The position numbers were made by a program, and so were the translations under genes. This document shows positions 56,461 through 64,000 of a stretch of DNA of 64,000 bases, piece by piece (within the stretch, counting starts at the first letter, position 1; each line of letters opens with the position of its first letter). Under the pieces are notes generated by a model, which saw only the letters and a list, made by a program, of their open reading frames with translations, did no database searches and was not told the DNA's origin. The stretch lies in assembly GCA_028277185.1 (NCBI GenBank), contig JANQGQ010000044.1, forward strand, positions 1 to 64,000. The letters run 5' to 3'. The stretch comes from Woeseiaceae bacterium (GTDB lineage Bacteria > Pseudomonadota > Gammaproteobacteria > Steroidobacterales > Woeseiaceae).

Positions 56461-57726
56461 CTATGTCGGGACGGGTTCCAGGCCGCGGAGATAGTCCGGA
56501 TCGAAGCGCACGCCGAAGCCGGGTGCGTCGGGCACGGTGAGCCGGCCGTCTTTCGCGCGGAACCGCTCCCCCGTGCCCGCGATCTCGTAGGGCACCTCGT
56601 CGGGATCGCCCTTGTATTCCTGAAAGTCGGTCGTGTTCCCGACCGCGCAGGCGAAGTGCGTCATATACAGGGCCCCGAGGCCCATCGGGGAAATGTGCGG
56701 CACGATGTCGATGCCCGCCTCGCGCGCCATCGCCGCGACGCGCATCGAGCGGAGCAGGCCGCCGAAGTAGATCAGATCGGGTTGAACGATCTGTACGGCG
56801 GCATTCGCGATCATCCACTCGAAGCGCCAGAGGCTCGATTCCTGCTCGCCGCCGGCGATCGGTATCGATAGCGCATCCGCGACCTCGCGGGTTTCCTCGA
56901 GGTAGTCGAAGCGGACCGGTTCCTCGAAGAAGCCGTAGTCGTACTCCTCCATGAGGCGACCGATGCGTATTGCCTCCGGCACGTCGTAGGAGCTGTTGGC
57001 GTCGGCGTATATCGTCATCTCGTCACCGAAGGCGTCGCGAACCTTGGGCACGAGTTCCAGATCGCGGGCCGTCGACGCCGCGGTCGTCCGCAGGCGCGCA
57101 CCGAGCTTGAACTTGACGGCCCTGGCCCCGGATTCCGCAACCGACGCCTTGAGGCGGTCGACGACCCAGTCGGCCGAGTGCTTCCGATCGCCGTTCGCGT
57201 AGTAGACGCCGATCGAGTCGCGCACCTTGCCGCCCAAGAGGGCGTGCGCCGGCAGTCCGCTGCGCTGGCCGATGAGGTCGAGGATGGCGAGTTCGGTGCG
57301 GGCCAGGGCGCTCCAGTAGGGAAGGCCCTGCCACTTGTAGCTGCTCCTGTAGAGGAGCACGTCGTCGACGAGCGTGTCGAGATCGCGCGCGTCTTTGCCG
57401 ACGAGATACGGCGCGATCCGGTTCGGGAAGATGGCGAACGCCGACGGCATCCTGCCCGGGTTGCACAGCGCCCAGCCGGTAGCGCCTTCGGTGCAGGTTG
57501 CACGGACGAAGTACTGGCCGTCGCGCCGCAGCATCTCGAGGCGATCGATGACGATCGGCTCATCGAGCGCGCTGCGGTCGAGAACGGGCCGGCCGCGCGC
57601 TTCGCGCAGGCGCGCTTTCAGTGCGCTACGGTCTGTCGAAGCGGCAACCGCCGGAGCGGCGAGCACGGCAGCGCCGGCCGGGAGCAGTTTCAAGAGCTGG
57701 CGACGGTCGATGCGGTGTCGGGTCAT
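56461..57726 (-). CDS. Second Tat-exported enolase-superfamily enzyme
   Basis: A 421-residue protein with a twin-arginine-like signal (IDRRQLLKLLPAGAAVLAAPAVAAS) and enolase-superfamily barrel residues: KFKLGAR (KxK), DANSSYD, FEEPVRFD, GGEQESS and PHISPMG. It is only distantly similar to the enzyme at 51643. Sequence blocks such as TDFQEYKGDPD near the C terminus resemble sugar-acid dehydratase relatives. It is translated 4 nt after the PQQ/cytochrome gene, suggesting that the oxidised product of that dehydrogenase is its substrate. The periplasmic location is unusual for the superfamily. Confidence 0.85.
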   Translation of the reverse strand: MTRHRIDRRQLLKLLPAGAAVLAAPAVAASTDRSALKARLREARGRPVLDRSALDEPIVIDRLEMLRRDGQYFVRATCTEGATGWALCNPGRMPSAFAIFPNRIAPYLVGKDARDLDTLVDDVLLYRSSYKWQGLPYWSALARTELAILDLIGQRSGLPAHALLGGKVRDSIGVYYANGDRKHSADWVVDRLKASVAESGARAVKFKLGARLRTTAASTARDLELVPKVRDAFGDEMTIYADANSSYDVPEAIRIGRLMEEYDYGFFEEPVRFDYLEETREVADALSIPIAGGEQESSLWRFEWMIANAAVQIVQPDLIYFGGLLRSMRVAAMAREAGIDIVPHISPMGLGALYMTHFACAVGNTTDFQEYKGDPDEVPYEIAGTGERFRAKDGRLTVPDAPGFGVRFDPDYLRGLEPVPT

Positions 57727-57730
57727 TCTT

Positions 57731-59536
57731 TTATTCCTGGGTTGGGGTGGAGAGGCCCTTCCGGGTCTCGAGAACGGCGGCGGGCCACGGTGTGTCGCGC
57801 TGTTCTGAATTGCGCACGAGCAGTACCTCGGAGGCCAGCACCGGGTCGGCGCCGCCGCCGAACGCGGAGCGGACGTAGGTCAACAGGGCCGCGACGTCCC
57901 GGTCGCTCAGAAACGCGTGCCCCGGCATGACCTCGTCGTACTGTTGTCCGTTGATCACGAGCGGTCCCTGCATCCCGTGCAGCACGGCCCGGATCAGGCG
58001 GCCCTTGTCGCCGGAGACCCAGTCCGTATCGGTAAGCGGCGGAAACTCGTCCGGTACGCCGCCGCCGGATACCTGATGGCAGGCGGCGCAGTACTGGAGA
58101 TAGAGCTCGCCGCCGCGGTCGCGGCTGGCCGCCACGATGAGTTCCCGGTCGCTGTCCGCGCGCGGCGGACGAACGGGGCGCGCGCCGCTCTCGCCGGTGT
58201 AGCGGACCCGCCAGATCCGGCCTTCGTTGTTGTCGAGTATGTACAGCGATCCGTCCGGGTGCACGGCGACGCTCTGCGGACGATAGACCGCGTTGCCCCG
58301 GTCGTAGAGCGTGTCGAAACCCTTGAAGCCTTCCGCGAAAGTCTCCCAGTCGCCGGTCGGCGCGCCGTCCGCGAACGGCACGAACGCCACGATGTAGCCG
58401 TCCTGCGGCAGCGGCGCGCGGTTCCAGGAGCCCTTGAGTGCAACGAACGCGCCGCCACGGTAGCGGGGCGGAAACTGCTCCGCGTGATAGAACGCAATCG
58501 ACGACGGGGAGTAGTGCGCGGGAAAAGCGACCGGCGGCGGGGGCAAGTCGCTACAGCGGCCCGTCTGCTCACCGTCGCCGCCGTATTCGGGGGCGAGTAC
58601 CTGCTTGCCCTGAAACGCATCGTAGTAGCAATAAGGCCAGCCGAACTGCTGCCCCGGTTCGACGCGGAAGAACTGCTCGGCCGGCAGCTCCGCGTTGTCT
58701 TCGCTCGTGAAGAACTCCGGCCAAAGCGAGTCGAGGCGGTCGCGGCCCATCTGGCCGACATAGAGCCCGTCGTACACGGGATCCCAGGCCTGAGCTATGG
58801 CGTTGCGGATACCGCCGGCGTACTTTTCCCCGCTTTCGCGCGGCTGGTTCAGGCGGTCGCGGCGCCAGCGCCAGATTCCCGCGTGAGCGTCGAGTTCCGG
58901 GCAGGGGTCCAGCCCGGGCGAGCCCATTGTCTTCGCCTGCGCCTGACAGGCGTTGGACGGTGCGCCGATGTTGACGTAGATCCAGCCCGCACTGTCGACC
59001 GACAGCGTTCTGCCCCGGTGACTCGACTGGTAGGGGATGCTCGCGACGACGACCTCCGGATTTGCGGTGGGCCCGAGCGCTCCGGGCGGCAGGTGCATGC
59101 GCAGGACCTGTTCGTTGGTGACCGCGTACAGATAGTCGTCGGCGTAGGCGATGTGCACGCGCGGTACCTTTTGTTCGTTCGGCGTCGTCACCCGAAAGAA
59201 CGGCAGGACCGTGTCGATGACGTGGTCGCCGTCCTCGTCGCGCAGGCCGAGGATCGTGTGGTCGTCGCGGATTCCGGAGAGGCTCACGAACAGATCGCCG
59301 TCCTCGCGGATGTAGAGCTCGCGGCTCTCGCCGGTGCCCTCGAACACGACGTCGGCGGCAAAGCCATCGGGTAGCACCAGCTCGGCATAGTCGGGCTGGT
59401 CAACCGTGTCGACGGCGACCGCGGGAACGCGGTTGTCGCTGCAGCCCGCATGGATCACGCCGAGCAGCACGACAGACCAGGCGGCGCGGCCGCTCCCGGC
59501 CATAGACCGACGATTCGTACGATGACCAGCGTTCAC
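57731..59536 (-). CDS. PQQ-type sugar dehydrogenase propeller fused to cytochrome c, lipoprotein
   Basis: About 601 residues. The signal ends in a lipobox (VIHAGC), then a beta-propeller like soluble glucose/sorbosone dehydrogenase (LVLPDGFAADVVFEG, YAGGIRNAIAQAWDP, GSWNRAP, LYILDNNEGRIWRVRYTGE). It ends in a class I cytochrome c domain with YCAACHQ haem binding and an EVMPGH Met ligand. It should oxidise a sugar or aldehyde in the periplasm and pass electrons to its own haem. GTG 59536 is preferred because AGGAG lies upstream; ATG 59503 is an alternative. It is the first gene of a two-gene operon with the enolase-family enzyme. Confidence 0.85.
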   Translation of the reverse strand: MNAGHRTNRRSMAGSGRAAWSVVLLGVIHAGCSDNRVPAVAVDTVDQPDYAELVLPDGFAADVVFEGTGESRELYIREDGDLFVSLSGIRDDHTILGLRDEDGDHVIDTVLPFFRVTTPNEQKVPRVHIAYADDYLYAVTNEQVLRMHLPPGALGPTANPEVVVASIPYQSSHRGRTLSVDSAGWIYVNIGAPSNACQAQAKTMGSPGLDPCPELDAHAGIWRWRRDRLNQPRESGEKYAGGIRNAIAQAWDPVYDGLYVGQMGRDRLDSLWPEFFTSEDNAELPAEQFFRVEPGQQFGWPYCYYDAFQGKQVLAPEYGGDGEQTGRCSDLPPPPVAFPAHYSPSSIAFYHAEQFPPRYRGGAFVALKGSWNRAPLPQDGYIVAFVPFADGAPTGDWETFAEGFKGFDTLYDRGNAVYRPQSVAVHPDGSLYILDNNEGRIWRVRYTGESGARPVRPPRADSDRELIVAASRDRGGELYLQYCAACHQVSGGGVPDEFPPLTDTDWVSGDKGRLIRAVLHGMQGPLVINGQQYDEVMPGHAFLSDRDVAALLTYVRSAFGGGADPVLASEVLLVRNSEQRDTPWPAAVLETRKGLSTPTQE

Positions 59537-60007
59537 GATATCTCCTGCGACCAGGTCGGCGATGTCGGCCACCGTTTGAAAGAAAAATAACAGCTCGGCC
59601 ATCGCGGGGCGCCCAAGGTACCCGTTTGGGCAGACACTGTCATCTGGTTTGGCCAATTCCCGGCGGCTGCCGAAACCCCTCGATCAGACCGAAATCGCCC
59701 GGCTGCCGAACCGTCGCCGCCGGTACAATCGATTGTTATTTCAAGGCTGCTTGCGCTCCGTTGGCGTCGCTGTCAGGCCGCCCGTCAAGTGGGCGTTGAC
59801 AATTGGACAGGCCAGCCGTACCTTTGTAAAAAATAATACAGAACAACAACGAACTCGGTTTGGCTGCGCGTCATGCGAACCGGCCGCCGAACACTGCGAA
59901 CCGGGCAGACGTTCGGCGTTATCACTTGTCTGAGCGCGGCATTGGCAACATCACGGGGGGTTCGCCCGCCCGTGCACATATCGCAGTTCCACGGGGGGAG
60001 AACCACT
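59537..60007. promoter_or_regulatory. Divergent spacer with a consensus -35 for the third TonB receptor
   Basis: TTGACA (59796-59801) and TACCTT (59819-59824) are 17 bp apart on the plus strand. The -35 is consensus and the -10 is weak. An A/T-rich run follows at 59826-59848. The rest of the spacer shows no gene or repeat; an open frame from 59649 to 59933 has Arg-rich, non-protein-like composition. Confidence 0.45.
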
Positions 60008-62839
60008 ATGAACTTTGCGAATCCAGCGCGCCGTTTCGGCGCGTCGCGGCTGGCGTTGGCCGCGATATCCTTGAGCCTGTTCACGAGTGCCGCGGCGCAG
60101 ACGTCCGATGAGGAGGAAGACGAGGACTTCGTCTTCGACGAGATAGTCGTCAAGGGCGTCGCCTACGGCGCCGCTCGCGCGATCCAGCAGCAGAAGGAAT
60201 CGGACACAATCGTCACGATCGTGTCGGAGGAAACGCTCGAAACCATTCCCGAGCAGAGCATGGGCGAGGCGCTGTCGCGGCTGCCCGGTGTGTCGATCCA
60301 GCGGGATCGCGGCGAAGCGCAGGCGATTACCATTCGCGGCGCCGACGCGCGTCTGAACGCAGTCAGCATGAACGGGGACCGGCTGCCGTCGCCCGAGAGC
60401 ACGCTCGCCAGCGGCGGTTTCCGCGGGGCGCGCTCCGCGTCGCTCAACTCGGTACCGGCGACGCTGATCAGCCAGATCGAAGTCTGGAAGGCCGTGCCGC
60501 CCAATCAGGATGCGGACTCCATCGGCGGAGCCGTCAACATCCAGACCAAGACGGCGACGCAGCTCGACGCGCCCTTCATCGAGTTCACGGGCCGTTACGG
60601 CTACAACGATCTCAACGAAGGCGATCTCCTGTCCGGGGAGATCACGTGGGGCACCCGGCTCGGGCAAAGCGGTAACTGGGGCGTCATCGGTACGCTCTCA
60701 TGGGAAGAGGACGAGCGCGGTATATCCGGCCTTCAGGCCGAGTGGGATACCGTCGACCGGTTGCTCGATCTGGCGAATTGCACGGACCCCGACGACGAGG
60801 ATACCTGTTTCGTGGACCTTGCCGAGGAGGGCAACGTTATCGAAACCTATGACGTCATCTGGCGCGGCTTCACACGGACCCGTCAGGGCCTCAACCTGAC
60901 CTTCGATTACCGGGCGGGCAACAACCTCGTCAAGTTCGGCGGCTGGCTGTCCGATTTCGAGGACGACGAGCTCAGACGCCGGCTGCAGATGCGACCCGGT
61001 GCGAGCGCCGAGTTCACGACTGACACCGTGTTCAACGACGACAACGTCGCGGTCAGCGGCGCGACCGACGGCGGCCGCGTCCGTCGGCGGACCCGGGAAG
61101 GCACGAACGAGCGCTCGGCCTACAACTACTTCGTCGAAGGTGAGCACGCGCTGCTGTCGGACTTCGACATGAACTGGCGCGTGTCGCGCAGCTTCTCCGA
61201 CACCGCGGTCAACCGGACCCGGGCCCGTTTCGAAGCCCGCGGCTGCGACATCGACCTGTGCTTCGACCAGGTACCCGACTGGACCTTCACGGGCGGCACC
61301 GACCGCGTCGTGCGCTACACACAGCCGGACTGGTCGCAGGATCTCGACATCCTCGCGGTCGGCCGCCGCGGCGACTTCCAGCAGTGGCGCAACGAGAACT
61401 CCGACGACGAGATCGACTCGATCCGCTTAGACTTCGCGAAGCGGTTCGAACTCGCCAACGGCTCCGATCTCGAGATCGAGTTCGGCTACAAGGGGCGGTT
61501 CCGCGAGCGCGACACGAACTACAGCATCTTCTTTTTCGACGGCGTCCGGGAAGATCCGGTGTTCATGTCGCAGGTCATCGGGCCCGACGATCCGAACATC
61601 GCGTGGCGGCCGTTCGATTACGACATGGGCCTGTGGAACGATGCGTTCACGATGGACGATTACTTCCGCGACAACCCCGACCAGTTCGAGTCCGACGGCG
61701 ACAACACCGAGGAGTCTTACGACGTCGAGGAAGAGATTCACGCGGGCTACCTGATGGCGACCCTGCGCAGCGGGCGCTGGACGACGGTCTTCGGCGCGCG
61801 TCTCGAGGACACGCAGGCAGACATCGTCGCGAGCGACGGGACGATCGTGAAAAACGACTACGACAATATCCTGCCGGCGGTGATCACGCGCTTCCAGATC
61901 GACGACAATCAGATCGTCCGCGCGGCCTGGACCAACAGCCTTTCGCGCCCGGACTTCGACGATCTCAGGCCCTTGTTCAATGGCGAGTTCGACTGGCAGA
62001 ACGAGATGGGCGAGATGGAAGGCGAGCTGTTCATCGAAGGCGGCAACCCCGACCTCGAGCCCTTCGAGTCCGTCAACTTCGACCTGTCCTACGAGTACTA
62101 CACGGATACGAACGGCGTCATCTCGGTCGGTGCGTTCTACAAGGAGATCGAGAACTTCGAGTTCCTCGAGCGGTTCGAGGAGACCGACGTCGACCTCAAC
62201 ACGCTGCCGGGCTTTCTGGGGGAAATCGCGGACCAGGCTATCGCGGAGGCTCGCGAGGACGACGACACCATACCGGACGACCTGAGTACGCTGACGCGTT
62301 TCAATTTCACGCGACCGGTAAACGGTGACACGGCCGAGATCCTGGGCTTCGAGTTCAACTTCCAGCAGCAGTTCACGATGCTGCCGTCGCCCTGGGACGG
62401 CTTCGGTATTTTCGCGAACTACACCACCGTGGAAGGCGACTCCGACGTTACGACCGGGGTCACGCGCGACTTCGTAATCGGCCAGTTCGAGGACGCTTCG
62501 AACTTCCAGGTTTTCTACGAGACCGAGTCCTTCACGGCGCGCCTGGCCTATAACCGCAGCGGCGTGACCTACCGTACGATCGGGCTTGGTCTCGACGACG
62601 GTGAACTGGTAGACAACCCGGACGACGACCTCGGTATCGACATCGAGGAAACCTGGGATCTCGCGCTGCAGTATCGCCGCTCCATTGGCGACGGTCTGCT
62701 CACGGTGTTCTTCGACATACAGAACCTGACCGAGGAAGACTCGCGTAACTTCTTCCTCGGATCGGAGAGTTTGCGGCGCTTCACCGAACTCGAGTTCCGC
62801 GGCCGGAGTTACAACCTCGGCGTTCGCTGGTCGCAGTAA
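60008..62839 (+). CDS. TonB-dependent outer-membrane receptor (Xanthomonas/Caulobacter type)
   Basis: A 943-residue receptor from ATG 60008 after a GGGGGGAG site. The signal peptide ends AAAQT, followed by an acidic EEEDEDF stretch and a TonB-box-like FDEIVVKG. The plug has LSRLPGVSIQRDRGEAQAITIRGADARLNAVSMNGDR, the family hallmark of the large glycan-type receptors often paired with carbohydrate-active enzymes. The barrel ends YNLGVRWSQ. It faces the heparinase-like gene across a 14-bp hairpin. A glycan or oligouronide substrate is likely from the neighbourhood, not from sequence alone. Confidence 0.92.
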   Translation: MNFANPARRFGASRLALAAISLSLFTSAAAQTSDEEEDEDFVFDEIVVKGVAYGAARAIQQQKESDTIVTIVSEETLETIPEQSMGEALSRLPGVSIQRDRGEAQAITIRGADARLNAVSMNGDRLPSPESTLASGGFRGARSASLNSVPATLISQIEVWKAVPPNQDADSIGGAVNIQTKTATQLDAPFIEFTGRYGYNDLNEGDLLSGEITWGTRLGQSGNWGVIGTLSWEEDERGISGLQAEWDTVDRLLDLANCTDPDDEDTCFVDLAEEGNVIETYDVIWRGFTRTRQGLNLTFDYRAGNNLVKFGGWLSDFEDDELRRRLQMRPGASAEFTTDTVFNDDNVAVSGATDGGRVRRRTREGTNERSAYNYFVEGEHALLSDFDMNWRVSRSFSDTAVNRTRARFEARGCDIDLCFDQVPDWTFTGGTDRVVRYTQPDWSQDLDILAVGRRGDFQQWRNENSDDEIDSIRLDFAKRFELANGSDLEIEFGYKGRFRERDTNYSIFFFDGVREDPVFMSQVIGPDDPNIAWRPFDYDMGLWNDAFTMDDYFRDNPDQFESDGDNTEESYDVEEEIHAGYLMATLRSGRWTTVFGARLEDTQADIVASDGTIVKNDYDNILPAVITRFQIDDNQIVRAAWTNSLSRPDFDDLRPLFNGEFDWQNEMGEMEGELFIEGGNPDLEPFESVNFDLSYEYYTDTNGVISVGAFYKEIENFEFLERFEETDVDLNTLPGFLGEIADQAIAEAREDDDTIPDDLSTLTRFNFTRPVNGDTAEILGFEFNFQQQFTMLPSPWDGFGIFANYTTVEGDSDVTTGVTRDFVIGQFEDASNFQVFYETESFTARLAYNRSGVTYRTIGLGLDDGELVDNPDDDLGIDIEETWDLALQYRRSIGDGLLTVFFDIQNLTEEDSRNFFLGSESLRRFTELEFRGRSYNLGVRWSQ

Positions 62840-62876
62840 GCGCGAAGCCGGCGCAAGCCAGCCTGACGCTCCCCCG

Positions 62877-62908
62877 GGCCGGCGGCCGCCTCGCGGCGGC
62901 CGCCGGCC
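62877..62908. terminator. 14-bp GC hairpin between convergent receptor and heparinase-like genes
   Basis: GGCCGGCGGCCGCC (62877-62890) pairs perfectly with GGCGGCCGCCGGCC (62895-62908) around TCGC. A short T run follows on the plus strand. It is well placed to end both convergent transcripts. Confidence 0.7.
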
Positions 62909-62918
62909 GATTTCCGTA

Positions 62919-64000
62919 TCAGCGATCCGTATCGCGCCGATTACCGCCGTTGCCGCATGAGTCATGCGTCCCGAACTGCCTGAGCGCCTCCCGCGCATTC
63001 AGCGGTTCGGCGTCGCCGGCCGTCGGCGGCGCATCGAGACGGATCTCGATCAGGTCCCGCCGGCAGGGCTCGGTATCGACGGTAATGCGAATCGACCCTG
63101 CGCCCGTCGCTTCGACTCCGACCGCGGGCGTTTCGACATCGCCGACCGCGGTCGTCAGGAGCCACGCGAATACGCCGCTGCCGTCGACCTGCGCCGTCAT
63201 GACCGCCGTCGGTGCCGGGAGTACGGTGTTGTAGACCGGGCTGTACCAGCCTTGCGGTTCGGGTTCCGTACGGCCGGCGACGATCTCCGTGGACCACGTT
63301 TCGGTGCCCAGCGGCGTAACACGCAGATTCGCGACGTCCGGGTCCATGCTCCGGACCGCGCGATCCGGGGTAGTTTCTATCGCGACGTCGGGATGGAAGT
63401 GCCACAGCGCCTCGATGCGGCGCGGTCGGTCGGTGTCGATGCGATCGACGACCAGCCAGTAGCGATCGCGGACGTACAGCAATGCCCGCGTGTGGATGGC
63501 TTTGCCTTCCGCGGCCGGGAAGTTGTCTCCGGTCGAGGCGATCGCAAAGTCGTAGTCTTCGCTCACGATCGCGGAGTCGACGGCCGGCATCTGCCGCTCG
63601 GGAAGCTGCGGGCCCTGACCGGTGCCGTCGATGAGTATCACGTTGTGCGCGGCCGAGCTCACGATGTGGCGGCGCAGCGGATTGTCGGCGATGTAGTTGA
63701 CGCGCCCGGTGTCGACGAGCAGGTTGCGCGAACCGACCGACAGCGACACGTGCAGCCGATCGTTGTGCTGATGGGAAATGCCCCACGGACCGGCGTCGAA
63801 GTAGCTCCATTGCGCGTCGGCGCTCCAGTCGCTGCGCGACACGAGGTGTCCGGCATAGGGATAGAAGCTCGACGGCAGACCCGCGGGCGGGCGACCCGCG
63901 CCGCCGGACGACACGATGTAGCGCCAGTCGTCGCGGCCGAACTGCGCGGCAAGCGCTTCGAGCTTGTCGCGGACGAAGTCGGCATCCGCGTCGTTGTTGA
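62919..64000 (-). CDS. Heparinase II/III-family polysaccharide lyase-like protein, 5' part beyond the window
   Basis: The minus-strand frame runs from the window end to the stop at 62919 (about 360 codons visible). It includes NNDADADFVRDKLEALAAQFG just inside the edge, then the C-terminal heparinase II/III beta-sandwich: WGISHQHNDRLHVSLSVGSRNLLVDTGRVNY has the expected GxxHxHxD-like and DTGR elements, and LRRHIVSSAAHNVILID is typical. The helical catalytic toroid must lie outside the window. A GTG at 63914 is internal and not the start. Such enzymes cleave acidic glycosaminoglycans, alginate or related uronides, which fits the sulfatases and GH28. Confidence 0.82.
   Translation of the reverse strand, partial: NNDADADFVRDKLEALAAQFGRDDWRYIVSSGGAGRPPAGLPSSFYPYAGHLVSRSDWSADAQWSYFDAGPWGISHQHNDRLHVSLSVGSRNLLVDTGRVNYIADNPLRRHIVSSAAHNVILIDGTGQGPQLPERQMPAVDSAIVSEDYDFAIASTGDNFPAAEGKAIHTRALLYVRDRYWLVVDRIDTDRPRRIEALWHFHPDVAIETTPDRAVRSMDPDVANLRVTPLGTETWSTEIVAGRTEPEPQGWYSPVYNTVLPAPTAVMTAQVDGSGVFAWLLTTAVGDVETPAVGVEATGAGSIRITVDTEPCRRDLIEIRLDAPPTAGDAEPLNAREALRQFGTHDSCGNGGNRRDTDR

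Noticed and set aside
57917-59374. Plus-strand open frame of about 485 codons opposite the PQQ/cytochrome gene
   Set aside because: Antisense of a gene with clear propeller and haem motifs; composition is Arg/Val-rich with no family.
1-64000. CRISPR arrays, tRNA or rRNA genes, prophage or integrase genes
   Set aside because: No regularly spaced repeats, cloverleaf-like sequences or recombinase motifs were seen in the sequence or translations.

Overview
The window is dense chromosomal DNA from a Gram-negative bacterium, most likely a free-living, probably marine or sediment, gammaproteobacterium. This is inferred from three TonB-dependent receptors, many lipoprotein and Tat signals, a PBP1b gene overlapping a TPR lipoprotein (the LpoP-type arrangement), glycolate oxidase genes and sulfatases. 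The DNA is GC-rich, but roughly the first 4.5 kb and the 10-12 kb stretch look less so. I saw no rRNA, tRNA, CRISPR array or intact transposase gene.

Layout. (1) 0-12 kb, mixed accessory genes: an editing-domain-less threonyl-tRNA synthetase-like protein, a glycine-zipper lipoprotein, a GAF/HD-GYP/hemerythrin c-di-GMP phosphodiesterase, a TetR regulator divergent from a TonB receptor around a near-perfect palindrome, an S9B peptidase overlapping an exported cyclophilin, a Dcm-like DNA methyltransferase behind a 40-bp interrupted palindrome, and a P-loop kinase. (2) 12-19 kb: a large TonB receptor with a good terminator, then a Cys-rich small protein/EamA exporter/GST operon divergent from a MocR regulator. 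(3) 19-27 kb: cell-envelope genes (mrcB, lpoP-like, SleB-like hydrolase, small beta-barrel), a UDG-like protein, an AraC/AhpD pair and a LysR regulator. (4) 27.6-37.4 kb: an exported WD40 propeller divergent from a PhoD-type phosphatase, then a minus-strand operon of an exported argininosuccinate-lyase-like enzyme, a Tat-exported Gfo/Idh/MocA oxidoreductase and two sulfatases. A 3-keto-disaccharide-hydrolase-like gene starts back-to-back with this operon. (5) 37.4-48.5 kb, glycolate/glyoxylate metabolism: glcG, glycerate 2-kinase, malate synthase G, a Tat-exported molybdenum hydroxylase pair, and divergent glcDEF. (6) 48.7-64 kb: a second WD40 paralogue co-translated with a GH28 enzyme, two unusual long hairpins, two Tat-exported enolase-superfamily enzymes, a lactate/glycolate permease with hydroxypyruvate isomerase and tartronate semialdehyde reductase, a PQQ-type propeller/cytochrome c lipoprotein, a third TonB receptor, and a heparinase II/III-like protein cut by the window end.

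How it fits together (inference): regions 4 and 6 look like a locus for periplasmic breakdown of a sulfated, uronate-containing glycan. TonB receptor, sulfatases, GH28 and heparinase-like proteins would break it down, and exported oxidoreductase, dehydratase-like and lyase-like enzymes would process the sugars. Region 5 and the permease operon would route two-carbon and three-carbon acids (glycolate, glyoxylate, tartronate semialdehyde, glycerate) into central metabolism. Glyoxylate carboligase is not present in the window.

The most unusual non-coding feature is a pair of long perfect hairpins at 51376-51606. They share a 23-nt loop and inner stem but have unrelated outer stems, and each sits in sense orientation just downstream of one of two convergent genes.
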